Shown piece after piece: positions 31,303 to 38,655 of a stretch of 38,655 bases of DNA; position 1 is the first letter of the stretch; each line of letters begins with the position of its first letter. Both the position numbers and the translations under genes were made by a program. Below the pieces are notes generated by a model, which was not told where the DNA came from, made no database searches, and saw only the letters and a list, made by a program, of their open reading frames with translations. The DNA is from Gammaproteobacteria bacterium (GTDB lineage Bacteria; Pseudomonadota; Gammaproteobacteria; Xanthomonadales; SZUA-5), in NCBI GenBank assembly GCA_030430155.1, contig JAUIFV010000024.1, positions 1-38,655 on the forward strand, written 5' to 3'.

Positions 31303-32826
31303 CTAGGCCGCCGCCTGTCCCGACACCTGCGGGCGTCGCGGTTGGATCGAGTGAGCACCGATGCTTTCGGTGCGCTTGCGCGCTGCGCTGACCAGCAGTC
31401 GGCCAACCAACAGCTGGTCGAGCACCTTGGCCCCAGCCAGACAGCGCCGTTCCAACAGCTGCAGCTGGTCTACTGCCGATTCCAGCGCGTCTTCGTAGCG
31501 CATCAGGCCGGCGGTGGACCACATTAGTTGGCGCAAACGAGCGAATACCATCGCCTCGGAAATGGGTGCGCCCTTGTTGGGTTCGCGCCAAATGCCCAGA
31601 CCCACTGGCGGTATGCGCGCGGTCTTGGGCATCCGCGCCAGGCGTTCGCCGAGCGCGCGCCCGAAGGCGACACCTTCAAGCATGGAGTTGCTGGCCAGAC
31701 GATTGGCTCCGTGTACACCGGTGCAGGCCACCTCGCCCACCGCATAGAGCCCGGGAACGGTGCTCATGCTGTGCAAATCGACTTTGATCCCGCCCATGTG
31801 ATAGTGCGCCGCCGGAACGACCGGAATCAGCTCACTGCGCGGATCGATTTGCCGCTGCTGGCAGCTGCGAACCACGGTGGGGAACCGCTGGCGAATGGCA
31901 TCGCCGATCATCCGCGCGTCCAGATAGACCTGATGCCCCCGCTCCATCTGGGTCCAAACGGCACGAGCCAGAATATCGCGCGGTGCCAATTCTGCCGCTT
32001 CGTGCAGTGACAGCATGAAACGCTGGCCCTGTTCATTGACCAACCGCGCCCCCGCCCCACGTAGTGCCTCGGTGATCAGCGGCAGCTGTTCACCCTGACC
32101 GGGTTGCTGCGGCGCGAGCGCAGTCGGATGAAACTGGATGTACTCCAGATCATTGAGTTCGGCGCTGGCTCGGTGGGCCAGGGCCAAACCGCTGCCGTCA
32201 CATTCGGGCGGGTTGGTGGTGTTGAGAAACAGCTGGCCAATGCCACCGGTCGCCATCACCACATGCGGGGCGTAGAGCTCAAACGCCTCGGCCTCGCCGT
32301 CCGCGCGCGCGGCGCCCTGCACGGCCACGCCAACCACGGATTGATTGAGTTTGATCAGCTCTCGGACCTGGCTGCGCTCGAAAACCTTAATATGGGAGGC
32401 AAGCTCCACGGCGCTGCGCAATGCCCGCATGACCTCCGCACCGGAGGCATCACCGCCGGCGTGGACTATGCGCGGAAAACTGTGCGCAGCCTCGCGGGCC
32501 AGGGCCAAGTTGGCGCCAATGTGATCGAACTCGGCACCGATATCGACCAGCCAGCGAACCACGTCGGGCGCACTTTCGGCCATCCAGCGCACCGCCGCCT
32601 TGTGATTGCGGCGACAGCCAGCTTTGAGCGTATCCAGCGCGTGCTGAGCTGGAGAGTCACCGGGACCGATGGCCGCCGCAATGCCGCCCTGCGCCCACGC
32701 ACTGGCGCCATCCAGACCGATGACGCCACGAGTGACCACCGCCACCCGTACGCCTCGCGCAGCCAAGGCGGTGCTCAGCCCGGCGACGCCGCTGCCCACC
32801 ACGATGACATCAAATTGCTCGGCCAT
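31303..32826 (-). CDS. nadB: L-aspartate oxidase
   Basis: FAD-dependent oxidation of L-aspartate to iminoaspartate, the first step of de novo NAD synthesis, paired with NadA. ATG 32826 is preferred because GGGAGA precedes it and the FAD-binding motif then starts at once (FDVIVVGSGVAGLSTALA). The 507-residue product also shows GASAWAQGGIAAA, HSFPRIVHAGGDASG, MATGGIGQLFLNTTNPP, EYIQFHPTAL and the catalytic HYHMGGIKVDLHS, then GEVACTGVHGANRLASNS. The motif order fits NadB rather than fumarate reductase. It lies 236 nt after nadA in the same direction. Confidence 0.95.
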   Translation of the reverse strand: MAEQFDVIVVGSGVAGLSTALAARGVRVAVVTRGVIGLDGASAWAQGGIAAAIGPGDSPAQHALDTLKAGCRRNHKAAVRWMAESAPDVVRWLVDIGAEFDHIGANLALAREAAHSFPRIVHAGGDASGAEVMRALRSAVELASHIKVFERSQVRELIKLNQSVVGVAVQGAARADGEAEAFELYAPHVVMATGGIGQLFLNTTNPPECDGSGLALAHRASAELNDLEYIQFHPTALAPQQPGQGEQLPLITEALRGAGARLVNEQGQRFMLSLHEAAELAPRDILARAVWTQMERGHQVYLDARMIGDAIRQRFPTVVRSCQQRQIDPRSELIPVVPAAHYHMGGIKVDLHSMSTVPGLYAVGEVACTGVHGANRLASNSMLEGVAFGRALGERLARMPKTARIPPVGLGIWREPNKGAPISEAMVFARLRQLMWSTAGLMRYEDALESAVDQLQLLERRCLAGAKVLDQLLVGRLLVSAARKRTESIGAHSIQPRRPQVSGQAAA

Positions 32827-33062
32827 ACTGCATCTCCCGCCGGCGACGTCGTCACATCGCCCAAGCTGGCTTACCGTCATCAGTTTGAATCGAAATCAAG
32901 TCCTGGTGTGTGATCCAGACTGCAATCTTTGCCCGCGTTGCTCATGACTTTTTGTTGCGCGACCGCTGCAACGACGCATGCACGAGCCCGCTGCGCAAAT
33001 CCACCGGGCCCGGCATTGTGCCCCAGCGAGACCAAAAGTGACACTACGCGCTTGCCGTGCGA

Positions 33063-34073
33063 TCAGCCGATGGCCAGCATTCGCTCCACCGCACGTCTGG
33101 CCCGCTTGCCCAACTCAGGGTCTACCTGAACTTCATGATGCATGTGTACAAGCGCGTCGCGAATCTTCTCCAATGTAATGCGCTTCATGTGCGGACACAG
33201 ATTGCAGGGCCGCACGAACTCGATCTCCGGCAGTTCCAGGGCGACGTTGTCGCTCATCGAACACTCGGTGATCAGCACCACCCGCTGCGGTCGACTGCGC
33301 TTTAGGTGATTGATCATGGCTGAGGTGGAGCCAACATAGTCGGCCTCGGCCAGCACGTCCGGGGGGCACTCGGGATGGGCCAGCACCTGCAGCGACGTCG
33401 CACCTTCGCGCAAGCCGCGCACCTGCGCCGCGCTGAAGCGCTCATGCACTTCACAGGCGCCCTGCCACAGGATCAACTCCTTGCTGGTCTGCCCGGCGAC
33501 CCAGTGACCCAGGTAGCGATCCGGCAGGAACAGCACGCGCTGGGCGTCCAGCGACTTCACCACTTCAACGGCGTTGGAAGAGGTGCAACAGATGTCCGAT
33601 TCGGCTTTGACCTCGGCGCTGGTGTTCACATAGGTCACTACAGGCGCGTCGGGATAGCGCTGCCGCAGCAGACGCACGTCGGCGGCGGTTATCGATTCGG
33701 CCAGTGAACAGCCGGCGGACAGGTCCGGAATCAGCACGGTCCGCTCGGGACTGAGGATCTTCGCGGTCTCGGCCATGAAGTGCACACCGCACATCAGGAT
33801 GACCTCGGCCTCGCTTTGCGCGGCCAGCCTCGCCAGCGCCAGCGAATCGCCGGTGACATCGGCAACGCCGTGAAAGATCTCCGGGGTCTGATAGTTGTGC
33901 GCGAGTACCACCGCTTTGCGCTCAACCTTGAGTCGCTGTATCTCCTCGATCAACGGCTGGTGCAGCAGCCATTCCTCATCGGGCAACACCCGCTGCCGTG
34001 CGCTGGGTTGGCTGGTGGCTTCGAATACGCTGACCTCCATTTCGGCCACACGGTCATCCAGCTGCTCGATCAT
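33063..34073 (-). CDS. nadA: Quinolinate synthase
   Basis: [4Fe-4S] enzyme that condenses iminoaspartate with dihydroxyacetone phosphate to quinolinate. The 336-residue protein shows [102 protein letters not shown] and [15 protein letters not shown]. By family pattern the cluster ligands are most likely Cys95, Cys207 and Cys293. AGGAGA lies just before ATG 34073. A palindromic site overlaps the likely promoter. nadB follows; nadC is not nearby. Confidence 0.96.
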   Translation of the reverse strand: MIEQLDDRVAEMEVSVFEATSQPSARQRVLPDEEWLLHQPLIEEIQRLKVERKAVVLAHNYQTPEIFHGVADVTGDSLALARLAAQSEAEVILMCGVHFMAETAKILSPERTVLIPDLSAGCSLAESITAADVRLLRQRYPDAPVVTYVNTSAEVKAESDICCTSSNAVEVVKSLDAQRVLFLPDRYLGHWVAGQTSKELILWQGACEVHERFSAAQVRGLREGATSLQVLAHPECPPDVLAEADYVGSTSAMINHLKRSRPQRVVLITECSMSDNVALELPEIEFVRPCNLCPHMKRITLEKIRDALVHMHHEVQVDPELGKRARRAVERMLAIG

Positions 34074-34089
34074 CGATTTCTCCTGGCTT

Positions 34090-34104
34090 TGCTCAGATTG
34101 AGCA
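34090..34104. promoter_or_regulatory. Palindromic operator candidate upstream of nadA
   Basis: TGCTCA-GAT-TGAGCA is a perfect 6+3+6 palindrome 16 nt before the nadA start. On the nadA strand it overlaps a possible -10 (TATGCT), so a bound repressor would block transcription. AGCATAA (34101-34107) is mirrored by TTATGCT at 34149-34155, with an AGCCGAC/GTCGGCT hairpin (34112-34135) between. This suggests NAD-linked repression, but the site does not match the NrtR or NadR consensus as I know them. Confidence 0.45.
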
Positions 34105-34190
34105 TAAATAAAGCCGACGACGGCGCGAGTCGGCTGCAGATAGGCTGGTTATGCTAATGCTGAGTAAAAGCAGAAGTCAATGCAGGGAGA

Positions 34191-34262
34191 GCTCAGGGCC
34201 CAGAAAAGCTGGGTTTCGCGCACTTGCTGTGCTGGGCCCTGGGCCCTATTGCCCTGGGCCCT
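34191..34262. repeat. ~72-nt GGGCCC element upstream of nadA
   Basis: It starts GCTCAGGGCCCAGAAAAGC and ends with a reverse double box (CTGGGCCCTGGGCCC, TATT, GCCCTGGGCCC). Its length and both ends match the unit at 9846-9920, while the middle is diverged. It lies between the nadA promoter and the end of the L,D-transpeptidase-like gene, so it belongs to a dispersed family rather than one local duplication. Confidence 0.65.
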
Positions 34263-34267
34263 TCAAT

Positions 34268-34984
34268 TCACTGAGTAGCAAGCCGATATCGCCCGTCCAC
34301 CATTTCCACTGCCGGCGGCTCGCGCTTGCTCTGAAAGGCCGCGTAAATGGGCTGCAGCTCGCTCCAGAATTCAAACCAGCGATGCCCGCTTTGCTCGGCC
34401 AGCTTGGCCGCTTCCAGTCGAAACGGGAACAAATGCACCGCCACGCGGCGCTGTCCGCCGGCCAGTGCGGCGGCGACCAGGGTGTAGATCTCCTCGATGC
34501 CGGCGTGGGTCATCGCGTAGCAGCCGATGGACACGCAGTCGCCGTGCACCATCAGATAGTCGCCAGTGCGCCGGTGGTGGCGATCGTAGGCGTTGGGATA
34601 GCCCAGATTGAACGACAGGTGATAGCTGCTGGCCGGATTGAGCTGGCGCTGACCGACGCTGTAGATCCCTTCAGGGGTCTGCCGGTCGCCTTGGGCCAGC
34701 TTCGGACCGAGCTGACCGGACCAGGCACAGATGGGATAGGTTTTGAGCAGCCGCCAGCCAGCGTTGCCCTGCACCCACAGCTCCATCTCGCCTTCGAGTT
34801 TGAAGGCACGAAGGAATACCGCAGAGCCCAGCTGCGCCTGAGCCTGCTGCAGCAAGGGCTGCAGCAGCGGAGTGACTCGTTCAGCGGCACGGTCAGCGCG
34901 TTCAGAGGCGGCCACTGGTGAGACGCTAGCAGCCAGCGCGAAAGCCAAGCCGATCAAACCCGCCCGACGATCGAGCGTTTGCAT
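34268..34984 (-). CDS. YafK-like L,D-transpeptidase-fold (YkuD) protein
   Basis: From ATG 34984 the protein has 238 residues, with a signal peptide (MQTLDRRAGLIGLAFALAAS, cleavage near PVAAS). The YkuD domain has TYPICAWSGQLGPKLAQGDR, TPEGIYSV and the catalytic HGDCVSIGCYAMT, with the nucleophile Cys in SIGCYAM. The HGDCVSxGCYAM form and the following IEEIYTL are typical of YafK (DpaA), which in E. coli releases Braun lipoprotein from peptidoglycan; here only the family is certain. Its ATG shares one base with the upstream RND permease stop (TGATG), implying translational coupling. Confidence 0.88.
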   Translation of the reverse strand: MQTLDRRAGLIGLAFALAASVSPVAASERADRAAERVTPLLQPLLQQAQAQLGSAVFLRAFKLEGEMELWVQGNAGWRLLKTYPICAWSGQLGPKLAQGDRQTPEGIYSVGQRQLNPASSYHLSFNLGYPNAYDRHHRRTGDYLMVHGDCVSIGCYAMTHAGIEEIYTLVAAALAGGQRRVAVHLFPFRLEAAKLAEQSGHRWFEFWSELQPIYAAFQSKREPPAVEMVDGRYRLATQ

Positions 34985-37900
34985 CAACGCACATCGGCGA
35001 TCGTGGCCCGCTCGCGGTCGCCGGCCACGCGCGCCCACGACGCCCTGAACACTCGTGATGTCCAGTTGCTCAGATCATCCATCATCGCGTAAATCGTCGG
35101 TAGCACAATCAAACTAACCACGGTGGAGAACAGCAGTCCACCCGCAATAGCTCTGGCCATCGGATAATAAGGCGGTCCCTCGCCACCAATCTGGACTTGC
35201 GAGATGCACAAAGGCATCAGCCCCAGCACCGTGGTGCCCACCGTCATCAGGATCGGCCGCAGCCGCTCGCGGCCGCCGTTGGCCAGCGCCAGATCGCGCG
35301 ACATCCCGCTGCGGCGCAAGTTGTTGACGTGTTCGATCAGCACGATGCCGTTATTGACCACCACGCCCATCAGTATCAATGCGCCAATGCCGGCGGTCAG
35401 CGAGAAGGTCGTGCCAGTGAACATGAAGGCCCAAAACACACCGCAAATTGAAAACACGATCGAGGTGAGTATGGTCAGCGGATACAGCGTACTTTCAAAC
35501 AGCGCGGCCATGATCATATAAATGAAGATCAAGGCGACGAGGAAATTGAACGACATCTCGGTCTGTGCCTCCTGATCGCGGTCGAAGCCGCGACCAAAAC
35601 TCCAGCGGTAGCCGGCCGGCAGGGCCAGCACGCCCAGCGCCTCCTCGATACGCTCGCGCGCCTGGGGCATGGTGATGTCATCCAAATTGGCTTTGATGGT
35701 CAGGCTCACTTGACGATCCTGCCGATCTATGGCCACCGGACCCTGGGTAACGTCGATGCTGACGACCGCGGACAGCGGCACGGTGCTGCCGTCCGGTCGC
35801 GTCAGCTGGATCTGCCCCAGTTGATCCATGTTGATTGTTTCGGAGTCCTTGAAGCGCAGCCACATCGGCACCTCGCCGTCGGAACCGCGATACTCGCTCA
35901 GCGGCAGTCCACGCATACCGGTGGCGACCACGTCGGCTACCGACTGCGCGTCCATCCCCAGCGCCGCAACCCGATCCCGATCGACCCGCAGTTGCACTTC
36001 ACGATCGGCATTGCCGCCGTCGACGCCGACTTCGGTTAGGCCTTCGACATCCTCAAGCACCTTGACAACGCTGCGCGAGATCTCTTCCAACACTTCGGTG
36101 GAATCACCGATCAGCGCAATCCGCACGCCCTCGTTGCCGCTGCCATCGTCATCGCCGCTTTGAATGCCAACCTTGCCGATCGCCAGCTTGGGCAATCCTG
36201 GGCGCAATTTTTCAACCACCTCAGAGCTGCTCAGGGTCGCGCCAGCGTCGTCCCGCAGCTGCACCCAGGTGGCCATCCCATTGCCTTCCGAGAAGTAGCT
36301 GTAGATGGATTTGATCTCCCACTCCTCGCGGTGCTCTTCAAGGTAGTCAACCACCTTCAGGATTGCCGGTTCCAACTCGTCCAGCCGATAGCTACCCTGC
36401 AGATCGTAGTTCAGCCGAATGGTGCGGCTGTCGTCGGCTGGGAACATGTCGAACTGCACCACATTTATCGGGATCAAGGTCAGCAGCAGCAGTCCGGCGA
36501 TGGACAAGGCGCTCTTCCAACGATGCTGCAGCGTCCAGGTGAGAAAGCGGCCGTAAGCATTGCGGAAATACTCGAAACGCTCGGCTTTGTCGGACCGCTT
36601 CGGTGGCTTAATTCGCGCAGCCAGCATGGGTATGAGGGTGACGGCGACCAGCCACGAGGAGAGCATCGACAGGGTCACCGGGATGGCCACATCGATCAAA
36701 AAGATGGTGACGTCCGATGGGCGGCCAAAGATGATCGGCAAAAACACGATAATCGTGGTCAAGGTGCCTGCCGTAACCGCCAAGGTGACCCCGTTGGCAC
36801 CTCGGCTCGCCGCTTCGGCTGGGGTCACGCCGGGCTTGTCGCGCTCTTGGAAGATGCTTTCAACCACGACCACAGCGTTGTCGACCAGCATGCCCACCGC
36901 CAGCAGCAACCCCATCATCGAGAGGATGTTCAGGCTCAGCCCAGCGAAGTACATGCCGCCCAAGGTGATCGTCAGGCTGATCGGCACTGCCAAAGAAACC
37001 ATCAGCGTCGACGGCCAGTGGCGCAGGAAGGCGTAGAGCACAAACAGCGACAGGGCCATCCCCAGCAAGCCGGAATTGAACAACTCGCGCAGCGAACTGG
37101 TCACGCCGTCGGCGCGATCGGAGAATTGGATCAGATTCAGCTCGCCGAGTGCACCGCTCTCATTGATCCGCTGCACTTCTTCGCGTACCAGGCGACCGGT
37201 TTCCACCAAATTGGCGCCGCGTTCTTTGAAGATGTCTATGCCGACCGCGTACTTGCCGTCGAGAATACGGCGATAGTTCATCTCCTGCGGTTGGTAGCGG
37301 ATCTCGGCAATGTCGCGCAGGCGGATGCCGGCCGGGGTCACGATCAGATCACCGATCTGCTGCAGACTGCGGAACTCGCCCTCTGGCTGCACCCGCATGC
37401 GCGTCGCGCCGTCGTCGATCAGCCCACCCGACATGGAGAAGTTCTCCGCCTGCAGCATCATGGCCAGCGCGTTGATGTCCACCGAATGTGAGGCAACCCT
37501 TTCGGGCATCAGCTCGATGTGCACCTCGTCGGGAGCGACGCCGGAGAGATCAACCCGGGCAACCCCACTTATCCGTTCCAGCGGCCGCTTTACCAGCCGC
37601 TCCAGCTTGTTGTATTGCCCACGCAGGTCGATATCCGCGTCCGATGCCGATAGACGCACTCGCAGGATCGGGTCATCGGCTGTGGAGAACTTGAAAACGT
37701 TGAAGCGACGTACGTCTGAAGGCAGCTCGGAACGGGTGTTTTCGACGCGCTCACGCACCTCAGCCGCCTTCACCGCCAGATCCACCTCCCAGTCGAAGAC
37801 CATGAAGATCTGCGAGCTGTCGGCGCGGGTCTCACTGAACATCTGCTTCACACCAGGCACGGTGGACAACGCTTCCTCCACCGGTCGGGTGATCTCCCGC

Positions 37901-38079
37901 TCAATCTCCTTCGGCGCTGATCCCTGATAGGGCACGTTGACCGCAATGAACGGGGCGTCCAACTCCGGGAAGTATTCCAGCGGCAGCCTCTGTGAGGAGA
38001 TCAGGCCGATCACCACCAGCGAAACGAAAAACATCACGGTGGTGACCGGGCGGCGCATGGCCAAACGCGCGACGTTCAT
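34984..38079 (-). CDS. RND-family efflux permease (second of a tandem pair)
   Basis: Proton-driven inner-membrane pump of a tripartite efflux system, 1031 residues. The N-terminal helix (RRPVTTVMFFVSLVVIGLIS) is followed by a porter loop and a helical block with GMLVDNAVVVVESIFQERD. The second half repeats this, with FLVALIFIYMIMAALFESTL, LTAGIGALILMGVVVNNGIV and RLRPILMTVGTTVLGLMPL. The TM4 proton relay is Asp-Asn where AcrB has Asp-Asp, and the TM10 lysine of AcrB is Asn (VVVNNGIV). It starts 2 nt after the preceding RND gene. Two different permeases in tandem recall MdtBC-type heteromers. Substrate unknown. Confidence 0.92.
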   Translation of the reverse strand: MNVARLAMRRPVTTVMFFVSLVVIGLISSQRLPLEYFPELDAPFIAVNVPYQGSAPKEIEREITRPVEEALSTVPGVKQMFSETRADSSQIFMVFDWEVDLAVKAAEVRERVENTRSELPSDVRRFNVFKFSTADDPILRVRLSASDADIDLRGQYNKLERLVKRPLERISGVARVDLSGVAPDEVHIELMPERVASHSVDINALAMMLQAENFSMSGGLIDDGATRMRVQPEGEFRSLQQIGDLIVTPAGIRLRDIAEIRYQPQEMNYRRILDGKYAVGIDIFKERGANLVETGRLVREEVQRINESGALGELNLIQFSDRADGVTSSLRELFNSGLLGMALSLFVLYAFLRHWPSTLMVSLAVPISLTITLGGMYFAGLSLNILSMMGLLLAVGMLVDNAVVVVESIFQERDKPGVTPAEAASRGANGVTLAVTAGTLTTIIVFLPIIFGRPSDVTIFLIDVAIPVTLSMLSSWLVAVTLIPMLAARIKPPKRSDKAERFEYFRNAYGRFLTWTLQHRWKSALSIAGLLLLTLIPINVVQFDMFPADDSRTIRLNYDLQGSYRLDELEPAILKVVDYLEEHREEWEIKSIYSYFSEGNGMATWVQLRDDAGATLSSSEVVEKLRPGLPKLAIGKVGIQSGDDDGSGNEGVRIALIGDSTEVLEEISRSVVKVLEDVEGLTEVGVDGGNADREVQLRVDRDRVAALGMDAQSVADVVATGMRGLPLSEYRGSDGEVPMWLRFKDSETINMDQLGQIQLTRPDGSTVPLSAVVSIDVTQGPVAIDRQDRQVSLTIKANLDDITMPQARERIEEALGVLALPAGYRWSFGRGFDRDQEAQTEMSFNFLVALIFIYMIMAALFESTLYPLTILTSIVFSICGVFWAFMFTGTTFSLTAGIGALILMGVVVNNGIVLIEHVNNLRRSGMSRDLALANGGRERLRPILMTVGTTVLGLMPLCISQVQIGGEGPPYYPMARAIAGGLLFSTVVSLIVLPTIYAMMDDLSNWTSRVFRASWARVAGDRERATIADVR

Positions 38080-38081
38080 CC

Positions 38082-38655
38082 TTATGCCTCCAGCGGCGGT
38101 TCGGAAATCCCGGCCAGGCTGCGCTTGGGCAGGCTCGCCTTCTCACCGCCGAAGCGGTCGTAGAGCACCGGGATCAACACCAAAGTGAGCAATGTGGAGA
38201 AACTCAGTCCGCCGATCACCGTGATCGCCAACGGTCGCCGCAGCTCGGCGCCATCGCCCAGCCCGATAGCCATTGGCAAGAAGCCGAAAAGGGTGGTCAC
38301 GGTGGTCATCAGAATCGGACGCAGGCGGGCCCTGGAGCCTTCCAGCACCGCTTCGCGGCGCGCCATGCCGGCGGCACGCAGCTGATTGACCCGGTCGATC
38401 AACACGATGGCATTGGAGACCACGATACCGACCAGCATGATCAGGCCGATGAACACCACCACGCTGAGCGCCATGCCTAGCAAATACAGCGCAAACACGG
38501 CGCCCACCAGGGCCAGCGGCACGGTGAACAGGATCAGGAAGGGGTGACGCAAGGACTCGAACTGACTGGCCATCACCAGATAGACCATGAACACGGCCAG
38601 CCCCAGCGCAAATATCAACGAGTTGAAGGAGCGCGCCATTTCTTCGTTCTGACCC
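38082..38655 (-). CDS. RND-family efflux permease (C-terminal part, cut by window edge)
   Basis: The visible 190 residues are the C-terminal membrane block of an RND pump: FALGLAVFMVYLVMASQFES, VGAVFALYLLGMALSVVVF, GLIMLVGIVVSNAIVLIDRV, SRARLRPILMTTVTTLFGFL and a final helix VLIPVLYDRFGG. The frame continues past the right edge (GQNEE precedes the first Met), so the start is outside. It precedes the complete permease by 2 nt, with a ribosome-binding site inside its last codons (GGAGG). A membrane-fusion protein gene is expected just outside the window. Confidence 0.9.
   Translation of the reverse strand, partial: GQNEEMARSFNSLIFALGLAVFMVYLVMASQFESLRHPFLILFTVPLALVGAVFALYLLGMALSVVVFIGLIMLVGIVVSNAIVLIDRVNQLRAAGMARREAVLEGSRARLRPILMTTVTTLFGFLPMAIGLGDGAELRRPLAITVIGGLSFSTLLTLVLIPVLYDRFGGEKASLPKRSLAGISEPPLEA

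Noticed and set aside
36160-37491. 443-codon open frame on the plus strand opposite the RND permease
   Set aside because: Shadow frame in GC-rich DNA; the product is Gln/His/Arg-rich with no motifs, while the minus strand encodes a clear 1031-residue permease.

Overview
The window is GC-rich, densely coded chromosomal DNA from a gammaproteobacterium, most likely of the Xanthomonadales (Lysobacterales). This placement is an inference. It rests on the conserved blocks dapA-bamC / gcvR-bcp and pcnB-folK-panB, FdxA ferredoxin, an NAD-type isocitrate dehydrogenase, a winged-helix/beta-propeller membrane regulator, and secreted proteins with a repeated Trp-rich C-terminal domain. It is mostly a housekeeping region with a few accessory islands.

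Layout. 1-1817: the 3' part of a penicillin-acylase-type hydrolase, cut by the left edge. 2037-4849 (minus): pcnB-folK-panB (RNA polyadenylation, folate and pantothenate synthesis), without panC/panD next to panB. 4937-5413 (plus): tRNA-Glu(CTC) with a likely promoter, then fdxA. 5472-6996 (minus): dapA-bamC. 7142-9594 (plus): gcvR, bcp and a PIN-PhoH ATPase. 9595-9983: repeat-rich gap. 9984-11135 (minus): outer-membrane beta-barrel protein. 11411-14036 (plus): small His-rich secreted protein overlapping a large secreted HEITH metalloprotease. 14264-15271 (minus): NAD-isocitrate dehydrogenase. 15572-16657 (plus): second secreted protein sharing the protease's C-terminal domain. 16673-17354 (minus): glutaredoxin 3 and an AhpD-like protein. 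17511-22737 (plus): bepA, ppk1 and ppx. 22738-23421: non-coding, possibly with a transposase remnant. 23422-24876 (minus): cell-surface protein with a VPTL/IPTL-CTERM tail. 25027-25776 (minus): mtgA. 25842-26744 (plus): hslO. 26760-29051 (minus): winged-helix/TM/propeller regulator. 29488-30432 (plus): AraC-family regulator. 30521-34073 (minus): nadA, nadB and a periplasmic protein. 34268-38655 (minus): two RND permeases (the first cut by the right edge) translationally coupled to a YafK-like L,D-transpeptidase-fold protein.

Themes. Many products act at the envelope: BamC and BepA in outer-membrane protein assembly and quality control, MtgA and the YafK-like protein on peptidoglycan, RND efflux, and several secreted or sorted proteins. 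Redox and stress functions also recur: the peroxiredoxin, glutaredoxin with AhpD-like protein, Hsp33 and polyphosphate metabolism.

The most unusual sequence signal is a dispersed, palindrome-rich intergenic repeat built on AGGGCCCAGGG boxes. It occurs at five gene boundaries and includes one ~200-nt unit with perfect 11-bp terminal inverted repeats and a matched pair of ~73-nt units 24 kb apart. The most interesting protein signal is the small His-rich protein / metalloprotease pair, and the Trp-rich domain found three times in two secreted proteins. No CRISPR array, prophage or intact insertion sequence was seen.
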